From the NCBI GenBank assembly GCA_913056495.1, contig CAJXMO010000009.1, positions 115,511 to 179,510 of the forward strand: a stretch of DNA of 64,000 nt, given 5' to 3'. This stretch comes from an uncultured Alteromonadaceae bacterium. GTDB lineage: Bacteria > Pseudomonadota > Gammaproteobacteria > Enterobacterales > Alteromonadaceae. Positions 36,965 through 46,700 of this stretch are shown one piece after another (the stretch's first letter is position 1; the number at the start of each line of letters is the position of its first letter). The translations under genes were made by a program, and so were the position numbers. The notes under the pieces were generated by a model. It was not told where the DNA came from. It ran no database searches and saw only the letters and a program-made list of their open reading frames with translations.

Positions 36965-38404
36965 TTGCTAAAATATCCTTTTGTTGTTTTTGCTGTTTCC
37001 AGTTTATTGGCTAGTTGTGCTGTTGGTCCTGATTATCCCCCCCCAGAACTAACCGCCCCAGATCACTTCTACGGACAGGATTCAACAAGTAAAAATATCA
37101 ATCAAACTGATATCATCGAATGGTGGAAGCGCTTTGATGATGAGCTGTTAACTCAATATATTGCAATTGCACTGAATCAAAATTTAGATATTGCTCAAGC
37201 AACGGCACGGGTAGCACAAGCTCAGGCAGGTATTGGGGCGACCAATGCGGCATTGCTTCCGTCAGCGAGTATCTCGGGGCAGGCAGCTCGCGCTTATCAG
37301 TCAGTTGAAACACCAATCGGACAAATTTTAAACTCGTCACCGGGTTTTGAGCGCCCTGGTAATAATTACGAAGTTAACTTAAATGTGGGCTGGGAACTTG
37401 ACCTGTTTGGTGGGCTCCGCCGGGAGCGGGAAGCCGCGTTGGCTGAATATCAAGCATCCTCCGCAGGTGTGGCTGCTGCCAGACTAGCTATTGCAGCGCA
37501 GACGGCTAATCTTTATATAAATGTTAGAGGCCTGCAAACCCGACTCAATATTGCACGTAAACAGGTGGCAATACAACAGGAAAAATTGAGCTTAATTGAG
37601 TTACTCTACAGTAAAGGGTTAGCAGCTGAGCAGCAAGTAGATCAAGCACGAGCTTTTGTCGCACAAACACAAGCAGTTATACCCGATTTGGAAGCCGGAC
37701 TAGAAATATCAATGAACTCACTGGATGTGATCTTAGGCGTAGCGCCAGGTACTCATAGAAATGAACTGAAATTGAGCGCTCAAATTCCAGCCACTCCAGA
37801 TATTACATCGATGGGCACACCCGCAGAATTATTATTACGTAGGCCTGACCTTATTATCGCTGAAAACCGGTTAATTGCAGCAAATGCTATGATTGGTGCA
37901 TCAATTGCGGAATATTACCCTAAGTTCTCGCTCAATGGTTTGCTGGGGAGTGCAACTTCAATATCGGGCGATAATCTGTTTAGCAGCAACGCAAACCAAG
38001 CCGCAGGAATACTTGGTTTACGTTGGCGGTTGTTTGATTTTGCTCGAATTGATGCTCAAATAGAGCAAGCAAAAGGACATCAAGCTGAAATGCTCTCGGC
38101 CTACCGTCTGGCGGTACTGAAGGCGACGGAAGATGTTGAAAATGCATTTACGATATTAGTTAAACGCGAGCAACAAAAAACCGCGCTGACAGAAGGAGTT
38201 GAAGCGCTCTCAAATGCACGTGATGCGACTTTTACTGCCTACGAAAAAGGGACTGTGAGCATGCTAAACGTTTTAGAAAACGATGACAGATTATTACAAA
38301 TGTCGGATCGTCAAACACTAATAAAAACGGAATCAGCAAAAGCGGCTGTCGCTGTGTTCAAAGCGCTCGGTGGTGGTTGGCAAACAGATACGGAGCAACT
38401 ATAG
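36965..38404 (+). CDS. RND outer-membrane factor lipoprotein (NodT/OprM family)
   Basis: Two TTG starts are possible. TTG 36944 lies only about 14 bases after the -10 element, whereas TTG 36965 has AAGGA eight bases ahead and opens directly into a lipoprotein signal (lipobox LASC). I therefore prefer 36965, giving 479 residues. The protein has CAVGPDY, typical of NodT-type factors, two copies of the coiled-coil/barrel repeat (WWKRFDDELL..., LLLRRPDL) and a final helix pair (KGTVSMLNVLENDDRLL). It forms the trimeric exit duct for the RND pump. It is divergent from the TetR gene, with an operator in its promoter. Confidence 0.92.
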   Translation: MLKYPFVVFAVSSLLASCAVGPDYPPPELTAPDHFYGQDSTSKNINQTDIIEWWKRFDDELLTQYIAIALNQNLDIAQATARVAQAQAGIGATNAALLPSASISGQAARAYQSVETPIGQILNSSPGFERPGNNYEVNLNVGWELDLFGGLRREREAALAEYQASSAGVAAARLAIAAQTANLYINVRGLQTRLNIARKQVAIQQEKLSLIELLYSKGLAAEQQVDQARAFVAQTQAVIPDLEAGLEISMNSLDVILGVAPGTHRNELKLSAQIPATPDITSMGTPAELLLRRPDLIIAENRLIAANAMIGASIAEYYPKFSLNGLLGSATSISGDNLFSSNANQAAGILGLRWRLFDFARIDAQIEQAKGHQAEMLSAYRLAVLKATEDVENAFTILVKREQQKTALTEGVEALSNARDATFTAYEKGTVSMLNVLENDDRLLQMSDRQTLIKTESAKAAVAVFKALGGGWQTDTEQL

Positions 38405-38463
38405 TTGCCCGTTTTGCCTCTGTTTGAGTCCGTTTATGTCATTGCTTGAGATAATTAAATTTT

Positions 38464-39390
38464 CTATTCTGCTTCGCTTTGAGATAGGCCCGGATCGATT
38501 CCAGTCATAGCGATGGATACATCCCAGAGTCGGCTAGCCAGCACTGTATCTTGTGCTTGCGCTGTTCGAGAAGCCTCCCCAGAAACACCTCTTATACCGC
38601 CAAAACCAATTGGCCCATAATAGCCTCCGGCTTTCACTCGTCCGGTTGCAGCCTGCAACGCAGGCCAAGCCCCTTTTGCCGCACTATTGAGCAATAGTCC
38701 CGTCACTGGTAGTAAAATTTGTAATGCCCCCATATGTCGGCCCAAATCGGTCGCGGCAAACCCAGGATGACAACCTACAGCCGTTACCGAAGAACCCGAG
38801 GCACGTAGACGGCGATCAAGCTCAAAAAAGAACAGCGCATTGGCCAGCTTACTGGCAGCATAGCGCTTAGTCTTATCATAACTATGCTCGGCATTTAGAT
38901 CTTCCCAATCAATGCTTGCATGACGGTGAGCAAAACTGGAAGTCACAACAACTCGGCTTCCTTCTGTTTCGGCGAGTTTAGGCAATAGTAACGCGGTAAA
39001 CGCAAAGCAGCCTAAATGGTTGACACCAAACTGCTGTTCAAAACCCTGCTTGGTTCGTGTCAATGGTGGAGTCATTACACCGGCATTATTAATGAGGGCA
39101 TCAATCCGTGATTCTGCAGCCAGTTGGTTAGCAGCCTCACGAATGCTTTCCAGATCGCTTTGATCGTATGGCAGGAATGCCAGCTCAGCTTCAGGGTTGA
39201 CTTGTTTAAGCCGCGCGATAGCTTGCTCTGCTTTTTCCTTGGAGCGACAGGCCATAATCACCCTTGCTCCACGAGCCGACAGCACCCGCGAAATTTCAAA
39301 GCCGATACCGGTATTCGCGCCTGTAATAACGAAGCATTTGCCTGATTGATCGGCAACACTGGCTTCAGTAAACCCATTTAGTTTAGACAT
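38464..39390 (-). CDS. SDR oxidoreductase, retinol-dehydrogenase-like group
   Basis: The 308-residue protein has TGANTGIG (residues about 20-27), NNAGVM, the active-site YAASK and a Lys/Arg-rich CRSKEKAEQA after the second strand. This is the pattern of the NADP-dependent retinol dehydrogenase/protochlorophyllide reductase-like SDRs common in bacterial detoxification clusters. It lies 54 bases behind a TetR gene on the same strand, and the gap holds an inverted repeat similar to the one before that TetR gene, so TetR control is likely. Substrate is not deducible. Confidence 0.88.
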   Translation of the reverse strand: MSKLNGFTEASVADQSGKCFVITGANTGIGFEISRVLSARGARVIMACRSKEKAEQAIARLKQVNPEAELAFLPYDQSDLESIREAANQLAAESRIDALINNAGVMTPPLTRTKQGFEQQFGVNHLGCFAFTALLLPKLAETEGSRVVVTSSFAHRHASIDWEDLNAEHSYDKTKRYAASKLANALFFFELDRRLRASGSSVTAVGCHPGFAATDLGRHMGALQILLPVTGLLLNSAAKGAWPALQAATGRVKAGGYYGPIGFGGIRGVSGEASRTAQAQDTVLASRLWDVSIAMTGIDPGLSQSEAE

Positions 39391-39408
39391 ATTCTCACAC
39401 CCCTAATT

Positions 39409-39428
39409 ATGAGTGAGTACACACTCAT
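39409..39428 (-). promoter_or_regulatory. Inverted repeat ATGAGTG-N6-CACTCAT before the SDR gene
   Basis: The site shares the GAGTGA...ACTCA core with the large palindrome at 40021-40060 before the adjacent TetR gene. Both are probably bound by that regulator. Confidence 0.6.
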
Positions 39429-39443
39429 TATAAAAATAAAAAT

Positions 39444-40019
39444 TTAGGCCGCTGTTCCCTTCCAATAGAGATCAAAGCTCGCTCTTTTTAACTGCTCATG
39501 TTGTTCTTTCGGACTGATAACCACAGCATCAATAGTTATATCTGCCAGTCCTATTAAGACGGTATCAATATAAAAAGTCATTCGCTCAGGATCAACACGT
39601 CCAGCCATACTGCGTTCAACAAGATCTCGCGATTCATGAAATAACGCGTTGCAGATCCGTCGGGTTTCAGTTGTAATTCGATCTGAGACTTTGAGTTGGC
39701 GTAGCACTTTACACCAAGTTGGATTCGCAGCGCCCCAATCAATTAGTTTATCCCATATAAGCCAGACACGCTCACGCGGATCGCTGTTGGTTGGAAAAAC
39801 TATCTTCATTGTTTGAGCAAGATCGGTTTCTATTTCGAGAAATAGTTCGTTAAGCAGGTTATCTTTGGTAGCAAAATACGTAAAAATTGTACCTTCGGCA
39901 ACACCTGCCACTTTGGCTATGCTTGCGGTAGAAGCCCCCGTTCCTGATGTAGCGATCAATTTGGCGGCGGCGGTAAGAATTGCATCACGTTTTGCTTCGC
40001 TTAAAGGACGAGCCATCAT
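39444..40019 (-). CDS. TetR-family transcriptional regulator
   Basis: Start at the ATG ending at 40019 (a second ATG follows directly; an upstream TTG at 40022 is less likely), 191 residues. The DNA-binding part is ATSGTGASTASIAKVAGVAEGTIFTYF (about residues 21-47), with a helical C-terminal domain containing WIDWG-type aromatic patches (WDKLIDWGAANPTW). A perfect 40-base palindrome directly precedes the start, strong evidence for autoregulation. It probably also controls the SDR gene behind it. Confidence 0.88.
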   Translation of the reverse strand: MMARPLSEAKRDAILTAAAKLIATSGTGASTASIAKVAGVAEGTIFTYFATKDNLLNELFLEIETDLAQTMKIVFPTNSDPRERVWLIWDKLIDWGAANPTWCKVLRQLKVSDRITTETRRICNALFHESRDLVERSMAGRVDPERMTFYIDTVLIGLADITIDAVVISPKEQHEQLKRASFDLYWKGTAA

Positions 40020-40020
40020 C

Positions 40021-40060
40021 AAAACCCTATAATTGAGTGATTACTCAATTATAGGGTTTT
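40021..40060 (-). promoter_or_regulatory. Perfect 18-base inverted repeat at the TetR start (operator)
   Basis: Arms 40021-40038 and 40043-40060 are exactly complementary around GATT. The inner part is TTGAGT-GATT-ACTCAA. It touches the TetR start codon, so bound protein would block both transcription and, as RNA, the hairpin could hide the ribosome site. Confidence 0.75.
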
Positions 40061-40125
40061 CAGTAATTGAAAGTCAACCACTCAACAAACCCAATATTTA
40101 ATGTCGGTACTTTCTGGCCTGTAAA

Positions 40126-40824
40126 TTACCCCGAGTTTGTTGCTGGCTGCACTGTCGCTAAATGCGATTTAACATCTTGCAAGTGCTTGCGAAACCGAAG
40201 CGCGTAATCGTCACTGACCGCGGTTTGAATACTCGAGCGACTCGCTAATGCAAAACGCCAATCAGTTACTTGATTAAGCCCATCAAACAGATTATGAGTA
40301 GATGCAAATTCCAAAATATCGAAGTAACGAAATACAGGGGCCATAACAATGTCTACCATAGTCAGATTTTTGCCGGTGAAATAAGGCCCATCAGATATTA
40401 CGCCATCAAACCGCACCAATTTGTCTCTTAATGCCGCAGATTTTCCAAGAATTGTTTCATGATCTGACGCATTCAGAAAACCCCATGCATCGAACATAGT
40501 GGCAGATGCAAATTCTATCCATGCTCTGTGCTGTGCTCGGGACAATGCAGAGGATGGATATAGGGTTGGTTGGCGGTAAGTTTCTTCAAGATATTCACAG
40601 ATCGCAATACTTTCAAAGAGTACAGATTCTTCACCGTTTTGTTCCAGGACTTTGAGCAACGGGACTTTACCGGTAGGCGAAATTGCAAGAAACCAGTCGG
40701 GTTTATTATCAAGATCGATATTAATCCGTTCAAACGGAATACCTTTTTCAAGTAATACTATAGCGACACGTTGAACGAAAGGACATAAATGATGACTAAT
40801 AAGCGTCAATTGAGATTGAGACAT
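40126..40824 (-). CDS. Glutathione S-transferase family protein
   Basis: The 232-residue protein has a thioredoxin-like N-terminal half with CPFVQRV (Cys as in omega-type enzymes, residues about 13-19) and the cis-Pro segment PTGKVPLL, then ESIAICEYLEE. A helical C-terminal half includes MVDIVMAPVF. A Cys in place of Ser/Tyr suggests thiol-transferase or reductive activity rather than simple conjugation. It lies behind an SDR gene in the same direction, separated by a terminator, in a cluster of stress and detoxification genes. Confidence 0.88.
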   Translation of the reverse strand: MSQSQLTLISHHLCPFVQRVAIVLLEKGIPFERINIDLDNKPDWFLAISPTGKVPLLKVLEQNGEESVLFESIAICEYLEETYRQPTLYPSSALSRAQHRAWIEFASATMFDAWGFLNASDHETILGKSAALRDKLVRFDGVISDGPYFTGKNLTMVDIVMAPVFRYFDILEFASTHNLFDGLNQVTDWRFALASRSSIQTAVSDDYALRFRKHLQDVKSHLATVQPATNSG

Positions 40825-40842
40825 TGGACAATTCTTAATAAG

Positions 40843-40877
40843 TTAAAAGCCCGCAACAAAAAAATGAAAGCGGACTT
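40843..40877 (-). terminator. Intrinsic terminator after the SDR gene (minus strand)
   Basis: On the minus strand AAGTCCGC pairs with GCGGGCTT (one wobble pair) across a 15-base loop, followed by TTTT. Confidence 0.65.
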
Positions 40878-40967
40878 GGTAAGATAAATCGATCATGTTT
40901 CGCAACGTTAAAGCGCAATCAAATCGCCGAACACAAGCAATACATTTCGTTAAGCGTGTTTAGGATT

Positions 40968-41714
40968 TTAAAGTGAACTACCACCATCAATGATGATTTC
41001 CGATCCCACGGTCCAAGCAGAATCGTCTGAAGCAAAGTAAAGTACTGCTTTTGCAACTTCTTCTGGTTTACCAAAGCGACCAGCTGGGATGGTTGCAACG
41101 ATATCCTTCATTACTTGGTCATAGTACTCCACTGGGATACCCGCTTTATCGTAGAGTGGTGTATCAACAGGACCAGGACTTACTGCATTGATGCGGATTC
41201 CACGAGAAAGCAGCTCGTTAGAAAGTGTTTTTGACATATTAAGTAATGCCGCTTTGGTTGAACCATAAACGGAAGAGTTCACAGGTCCAGTGTGGGCATT
41301 AATAGATGTATTAAAAATCACTGATGCTGAACTTGCGAACACTGGCAACAATGCCTGCATTAGGAAGTAAGGTCCTTTAACATTGATGTTAAAAATGCGG
41401 TCGAAATTCTCTTCTGTCCACGCTTCAATGGGTATATAAACCGAGATACCAGCATTTAGAAAAGCGATATCCAATTCACCAAAGTGAGCCTTAACAGCCT
41501 GAGCGAGTTCTTTCTGCGCATCCACGTTCGCAGAATCAGCACTCAGCACTAAAACATCGTCACCCAATTCAGCTTTCGCTTTTGCGATGGAATCAGGGCT
41601 AACACCAGTAACGATCACGCGAGCACCTTCTGCAATAAAAAGCTTAGCAGTCTCAAGGCCAATACCACTCGTACCACCGGTAATGAGTGCACGTTTATCT
41701 TTTAATCTAGACAT
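40968..41714 (-). CDS. Short-chain dehydrogenase/reductase, FabG-like group
   Basis: The 248-residue classical SDR has TGGTSGIG (about 13-20), LNAG, the active-site YGSTK, SPGPVDTP and the C-terminal IIIDGGSSL. This is the full set for a soluble NAD(P)-dependent reductase. An AAGGAG ribosome site lies close to the ATG. It is transcribed divergently from a LysR-type gene, with a perfect inverted repeat between them, the usual arrangement for a LysR activator and its target. Substrate is unknown, and quinone, aldehyde or keto compounds are all possible. Confidence 0.9.
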   Translation of the reverse strand: MSRLKDKRALITGGTSGIGLETAKLFIAEGARVIVTGVSPDSIAKAKAELGDDVLVLSADSANVDAQKELAQAVKAHFGELDIAFLNAGISVYIPIEAWTEENFDRIFNINVKGPYFLMQALLPVFASSASVIFNTSINAHTGPVNSSVYGSTKAALLNMSKTLSNELLSRGIRINAVSPGPVDTPLYDKAGIPVEYYDQVMKDIVATIPAGRFGKPEEVAKAVLYFASDDSAWTVGSEIIIDGGSSL

Positions 41715-41740
41715 CTAAAGTCTCCTTAGGTTTTTTCTAA

Positions 41741-41760
41741 GATCAGTCAATATACTGATC
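41741..41760. promoter_or_regulatory. LysR-type binding site in the SDR/LysR divergent region
   Basis: GATCAGT-N6-ACTGATC is a perfect dyad containing the T-N11-A pattern. A second dyad, ATTTATG-N9-CATAAAT (41821-41843), lies next to the LysR start. Confidence 0.65.
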
Positions 41761-41856
41761 GGCCTGATTGCTACTATAGATTCATACACTCAGCATGATA
41801 AGATTGTTTTTTTGAATATGATTTATGCTTTATATACATAAATTAGCGAGGGTAAA

Positions 41857-42744
41857 ATGGATCGCTTGTTGTTGATGACTTGTTTTGTTCGAACTGTAGA
41901 AACAGGCAGCTTTTCTGCTGCAGGACGTGATTTAGGGTTAGGACAGCCGAACGTCAGCCGTAATGTTGCTGCGCTCGAAAATCACTTAAACACTAGACTG
42001 CTAAATCGTTCCACACGCAAACTGGCTCTGACACCAGAAGGAGAACGTTACTACACAGAGGCAAGACGTATTCTTGAGGCTGTGGAAGAATCCGAGTCTT
42101 CATTTAAGGAAAACATAGCTCCTTCAGGATTATTGCGGGTTGCCTGTCCGACCGCTCTGGCTCATACTTTTTTAGTACCGCACATACCTCGTTTTCTGGA
42201 TCAATACCCTGAATTAACGCTCGATCTGCAAATCAATGACCGCTATGTTAATTTGGTTGACGAGGGCGCCGAACTTGCAATCAGGATTGGACATTTAGAA
42301 GATAGCGCAATGCGTGCCCGTCGCTTAGTGTCATTCGAGCGTGTATGTGTGGCAAGTAAAGGATATTTGGCTAAACGTGGTACTCCAGTCACCCCAGATG
42401 ATCTGAGAACTCATTATTGTTTGATCTACACTCTATTATCAACAGGTACCACATGGCGTTTTAGAAATACAGACGTGCCGGTTTCCGGCAGGCTTAGGGT
42501 TAGCTCTCCTGAAGCGATACGAGAATGTGTTAATGCCGGGCTAGGAATTGCACAAGGACCAGAATGGTTATACGAAGAAGGACTAAAAAATGGCAATCTG
42601 CAGCTCTTGCTAGAAGATTACACTGCGCCGCCGGCCCCAATTCAAGCAGTCTATCTGGCTAACCGCCTCCTGCCCAAACGGGCAATTGTATTTATGGATT
42701 TTGTTGCTGAAATATTTTCAAACAATCCAGCATTTAATAGTTAA
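41857..42744 (+). CDS. LysR-family transcriptional regulator
   Basis: The 295-residue protein has the LysR winged helix at the N-terminus (FVRTVETGSFSAAGRDLGLGQPNVSRNVAALE; recognition helix QPNVSRNV, about residues 28-37) and a periplasmic-binding-like effector domain (LLRVACPTALAH from about residue 92). It resembles the CrgA-like group that often controls adjacent SDR or quinone reductase genes. It is divergent from the SDR at 40968 and most likely regulates it. Confidence 0.92.
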   Translation: MDRLLLMTCFVRTVETGSFSAAGRDLGLGQPNVSRNVAALENHLNTRLLNRSTRKLALTPEGERYYTEARRILEAVEESESSFKENIAPSGLLRVACPTALAHTFLVPHIPRFLDQYPELTLDLQINDRYVNLVDEGAELAIRIGHLEDSAMRARRLVSFERVCVASKGYLAKRGTPVTPDDLRTHYCLIYTLLSTGTTWRFRNTDVPVSGRLRVSSPEAIRECVNAGLGIAQGPEWLYEEGLKNGNLQLLLEDYTAPPAPIQAVYLANRLLPKRAIVFMDFVAEIFSNNPAFNS

Positions 42745-43104
42745 CCTAACTGCATACACGTTTCCAAGCAAGTTCGATTGAAAACGTGTGTTGCTCACGC
42801 GTCAGCGTTTAACATCCAGCGGACGTTAAAATTTATAGAGCAATATCCTATTCTGGCATACAGTAGTTGTTAGGTAGTATTGTGAGTTTGTTTGAGAGCC
42901 ATAATTTCAAAAATTTAGCGAATTGCAGACGTTAACTGCTAAACGCCTAAGTGGCAATTTTCCAGATCAAAGTAATATTAAGGCATTATTCTTTAATAAT
43001 TTTCTGTAGACTGGGATTCGCTTCGCTCGGCCCAATCTCGTGGGCTCAAACGGCAACACCTTGGGCTATTTACGGTCATCAATTCTATATTTCGCAGTTC
43101 CCTA
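42745..43104. other. Intergenic stretch without recognisable feature
   Basis: I see no open frame of interest, RNA gene or clear terminator. A GGCCC..GGGCTC imperfect dyad near 43030-43055 is too weak to call. Confidence 0.5.
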
Positions 43105-43542
43105 ATGGCTTATAAATTTTTATTATTTTTTTTATCAGCTTTATTTATTTCAGGATGCAATACGTCAGATAGTAAGCAAAAACCATGTGATTATTTATTT
43201 GAGTTAACTGAAGAAAGAAAGGCTATTGTTCTCGATTAGTTTTCTAAGTGGGAAGATGGAGATCCATTAGATGCAAAAATTGAACAAAGTTCAGGTGGCT
43301 TGTACGCTTCGTTATATGAAGAGCCTTTGGGGCTTGACTGGAATTTGATCGTTATCCCGCCTTCAAGTGGTTTTCTTCAGTTGGATGGAGAATCAGTAAA
43401 TTATTTTCTTATTAATAAAAAAGATGTTAATTCAATATCTATTGGATATGGAAGGCGAAAATTCTATGTCATCAAAACGCCTGATTCTAATAGTTTTGGC
43501 AAAGATATTCTGAATATCGATGACTCCTTTGTGTTCTTATAA
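43105..43542 (+). pseudogene. Small lipoprotein gene interrupted by an amber codon
   Basis: The ATG at 43105 opens a lipoprotein signal (MAYKFLLFFLSALFISGC, lipobox ISGC, Cys 18). The frame then meets TAG at 43237-43239 (codon 45) and continues unbroken to TAA at 43540, for 145 codons in all. The two halves are in the same frame, so a single base change explains the break. No family is recognised. Suppression of the amber codon is possible but not supported. The gene lies directly upstream of the promoter of the large GH32 gene. Confidence 0.65.
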
Positions 43543-43641
43543 TTACCTCACCTCGTTAAAATAATCATGATGTTATTTTTCATCACACTTGTGTTGTTGA
43601 TTTATAGTCCTTTTAGTTTTTGATTGTTTTTCGTTAATTTA

Positions 43642-43689
43642 TTGTAATTTTCTAGTTTTCAATGTAAATTAAAAACAACGTTGTTTTTA
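43642..43689 (+). promoter_or_regulatory. Promoter and fourth operator copy before the giant GH32 gene
   Basis: TTGTAA (43642-43647), a 17-base spacer and TAAATT (43665-43670) precede a 20-base perfect palindrome (43670-43689) with core ACAACGTTGT (43675-43684). The operator covers the expected start site, as at 18062. A TTG start at 43681 inside this palindrome is therefore not credible. Confidence 0.8.
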
Positions 43690-43713
43690 TTGTTTGCACA
43701 ATTAGGAAATGCC

Positions 43714-46700
43714 ATGAATTTAAATATTTTATTAAAACTCTGTGCGACGACACTGACTGTATCTTCGCTTTCGGGTTGTCTGGTTGATGGCAGTGGTACC
43801 ATCAATCCGGAAGAATTTAAACCGGATCAAGCACAAGAAGAGCAAGGGCAGGAAGAAGATGCTCAAAACAATAATGGGCAGGCTCAGCCAGTAAAATTAA
43901 GTGAACGGGTTTATTTAAACTTTGACGAAACATCAGGTGAATCTGATACCAAAAATCAGGTTGATCAGACTCAGTTTACTATTTCAAATACGTTTTCAAA
44001 CCCAGAACGAGTGCTCGGTTTAGAAGGGAATGCCTTGCGTACCGATGGTTTTTCAACCTGGGTTAAAGGCCCGGTAGATTTATCTGGTTTAACGGAAATG
44101 ACACTGGAGGCCTGGGTGGCACTCGAAAGCTACCCAAGCGATCACGAAACGACGTATGAAAATCTAACACCTGCTGCATTTGTTTCAAAAATGAAAGCAG
44201 GTAAAGGTTTTAGTCTCGAAATTAATACCTTTGGTCAGTGGCAATTTAACGTCAGCATTGATGGCACTTTATATTCTGTGACAGCCCCTGATAGCTTTCC
44301 GTTATACAGTTGGAATCATATTGCTGCTGTTGTGGACGGTTTCAACGGTAATATAAAACTCTATTTGAACGGTGTTGAAGTTGCTTCGATTTCAGCTAAC
44401 CCTGTTGGTGGTAAAATAGACAACGTTGATTCAAGTTTGCTTATTGCAAAAAGTTATGCCACTACATCTTCCGGTCCTTTTTCGGTGATTAATGGATTAA
44501 ACGGGGCATTTGACGAAGTTAAAATTTATCAGGGCAGTAAATCGGCAGATGCGTTTGCAACAAATATTCAGATAATAGATGACAATCACCCGTTGGGTAC
44601 GGTTTCATTGGAAACACCTGTAAGCCGCTTTATACAAGATGAGCTGCGTCCTACCTATCATGCGATGCCGCCCGCTAACTGGACGAATGAACCTCATGGT
44701 TTAGTAGAGTTTAACGGCAAATATCATATGTTTTATCAGCGAACGCCAAATGGCCCGTTTAAAACCCAAATGCATTGGGGTCACATGATGTCTGATAATT
44801 TTGTTAACTGGACACATATGCAAGATGCGCTTTGGCCAGAGGTAGAACTGGGCGGTACTAACGGCTTTGATATGAAAGGTATTTGGTCAGGCGATGTCGT
44901 TGTTGAAGGGGATACAGCGTATGCGTTTTACACTAACGTTAACCATACAGGCCCTTTTAATCCAGGCGTTTCGGTTGCAATGAGTTCGGATGATAATTTA
45001 CAAAACTGGACAAAATTAGGGCCGATTATTGACCGCACCGGGGTTGATGATATGCGTGACCCTTATTTGTGGAAAGACGGCGATACATGGCACATGATAG
45101 TTGGTGCAATAAAAAGTAGTCATGGCGCACTGTTGCACTTATCTACCACAGATATGACTGATGCAAACAGCTGGCAAGCAAGTGACTTTATGGCAGATTT
45201 CTCTGTGCTAACAGCACCGGATGGCTCAAAAGACGGACTTGCGAATGTGTTATGGGAAATGCCTGTTTTTGAGAAAATCTCAGAAAACAAATATATCTTA
45301 CTCGTAAATCCGGTTGGCGGTGGTTATCGACCGCGGGGTCTGTATTGGATTGGTGAGTGGAACAATGGCCAATTTGTACCGGACGATACCCAAGCTAAAT
45401 ATTTAGATTTAATGATTGGTCATATTTCGCCAACAGTTGCGCGTAATGCCGATAGTTTATTAACGGCTATTGGGATTGTTGATGAAAGACGTTCTTCTGA
45501 AGCTCAACTGGATGCAGGCTGGACTCAAACTTTCAGTGCCCCGCGTATATGGGAATTAGCACAAGATAATGCAACCCTAGTGCAAAAACCGGCGCCGGGG
45601 TTATCAAATTTAAGAATTGAAGACAGCCGCCGTATTCAATCTAATCTGAAAGTGAATGGTGAAACCCGGCTAAATGCGAAGGGACGTCATCTTGAAATGA
45701 TTGCGCAATTAAACCCGACCGATACCGCAAATAAATATGGGTTGGTTATTGCTGCATCAGCAGATGGTCAGGAAAAAACGGTTATTTATTATGATACTGA
45801 AAATAACAATATTGTTTTAGATAAACGCAAATCATCTCTGTCAGATCAGGCGTTTGAACTGAATGAGCAAGTAGGTGAATACAATGAAACGGTTTTTGGT
45901 AAACCTGAAAAGTTTCATGTGTTTGTCGATGGTTCAGTCGTTGATGTATTTATTAATGATAAAGCCGCCTTTTCTTTTAGGATCTATCCAACGTTAGATG
46001 ATAGCCAGCATATTGGGCTTTATTCTGAAGCGGCGGATACTGTATTTACTCAGGTTGAGGTATACCAGCTAAAGGATATGCAATCAGCACGCACGTTTCT
46101 GGGAGCTCAGGCCGATTCTGATGGCATATTCGAAGAGATGGAAAATGGTGAAATCATTAAAGTTTCAGTCGCTCAGAATACCCTGGTTGATAGTTTAAAT
46201 ATGGCTGAATGGCATATTTCTAACCTGCCTGATGGTGTATCAATTGCCGGTATTAAAAGACTGGATGATTCAACCGCCGAAATAACGCTGGCGGGCAATT
46301 CGTTAGCCGATTTTGACACTGATTTAAATAATATGTGGATATCAGTTGGCGCCAGCCAGTTTGCAAACAAGCCTTTTACTGAAACCGTGATTACGCAGTC
46401 ACCTATTATTCAAGCTAAAGTCGAAACGGTAACTCAGGCTAGTCTGACGGTCAGTGGCAGTGCTGATAATCAAATTAGCGAAGGCTTGGAAGCGGGCAAA
46501 CAAATCAGTTTAATATTGGAAAACAACACCTTTGCCCAAACACTGAATAAAGATAACTGGGTTGCATCAAATTTACCAAACGGTTTAGATTTTTCACTGA
46601 CCAGAGTAAGTGATACACAAGTGATTATTGAATTAACCGGCACTGCAGACAGTTATGTCAATCAGGATCGATGGGTGAGCTTTTCTGTGATGGCAGAAGA

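Noticed and set aside
43681..43713. TTG start giving 11 extra residues to the giant GH32
   Set aside because: It lies inside the operator palindrome and near the expected transcription start. The ATG at 43714 has a ribosome site and opens a proper lipoprotein signal.
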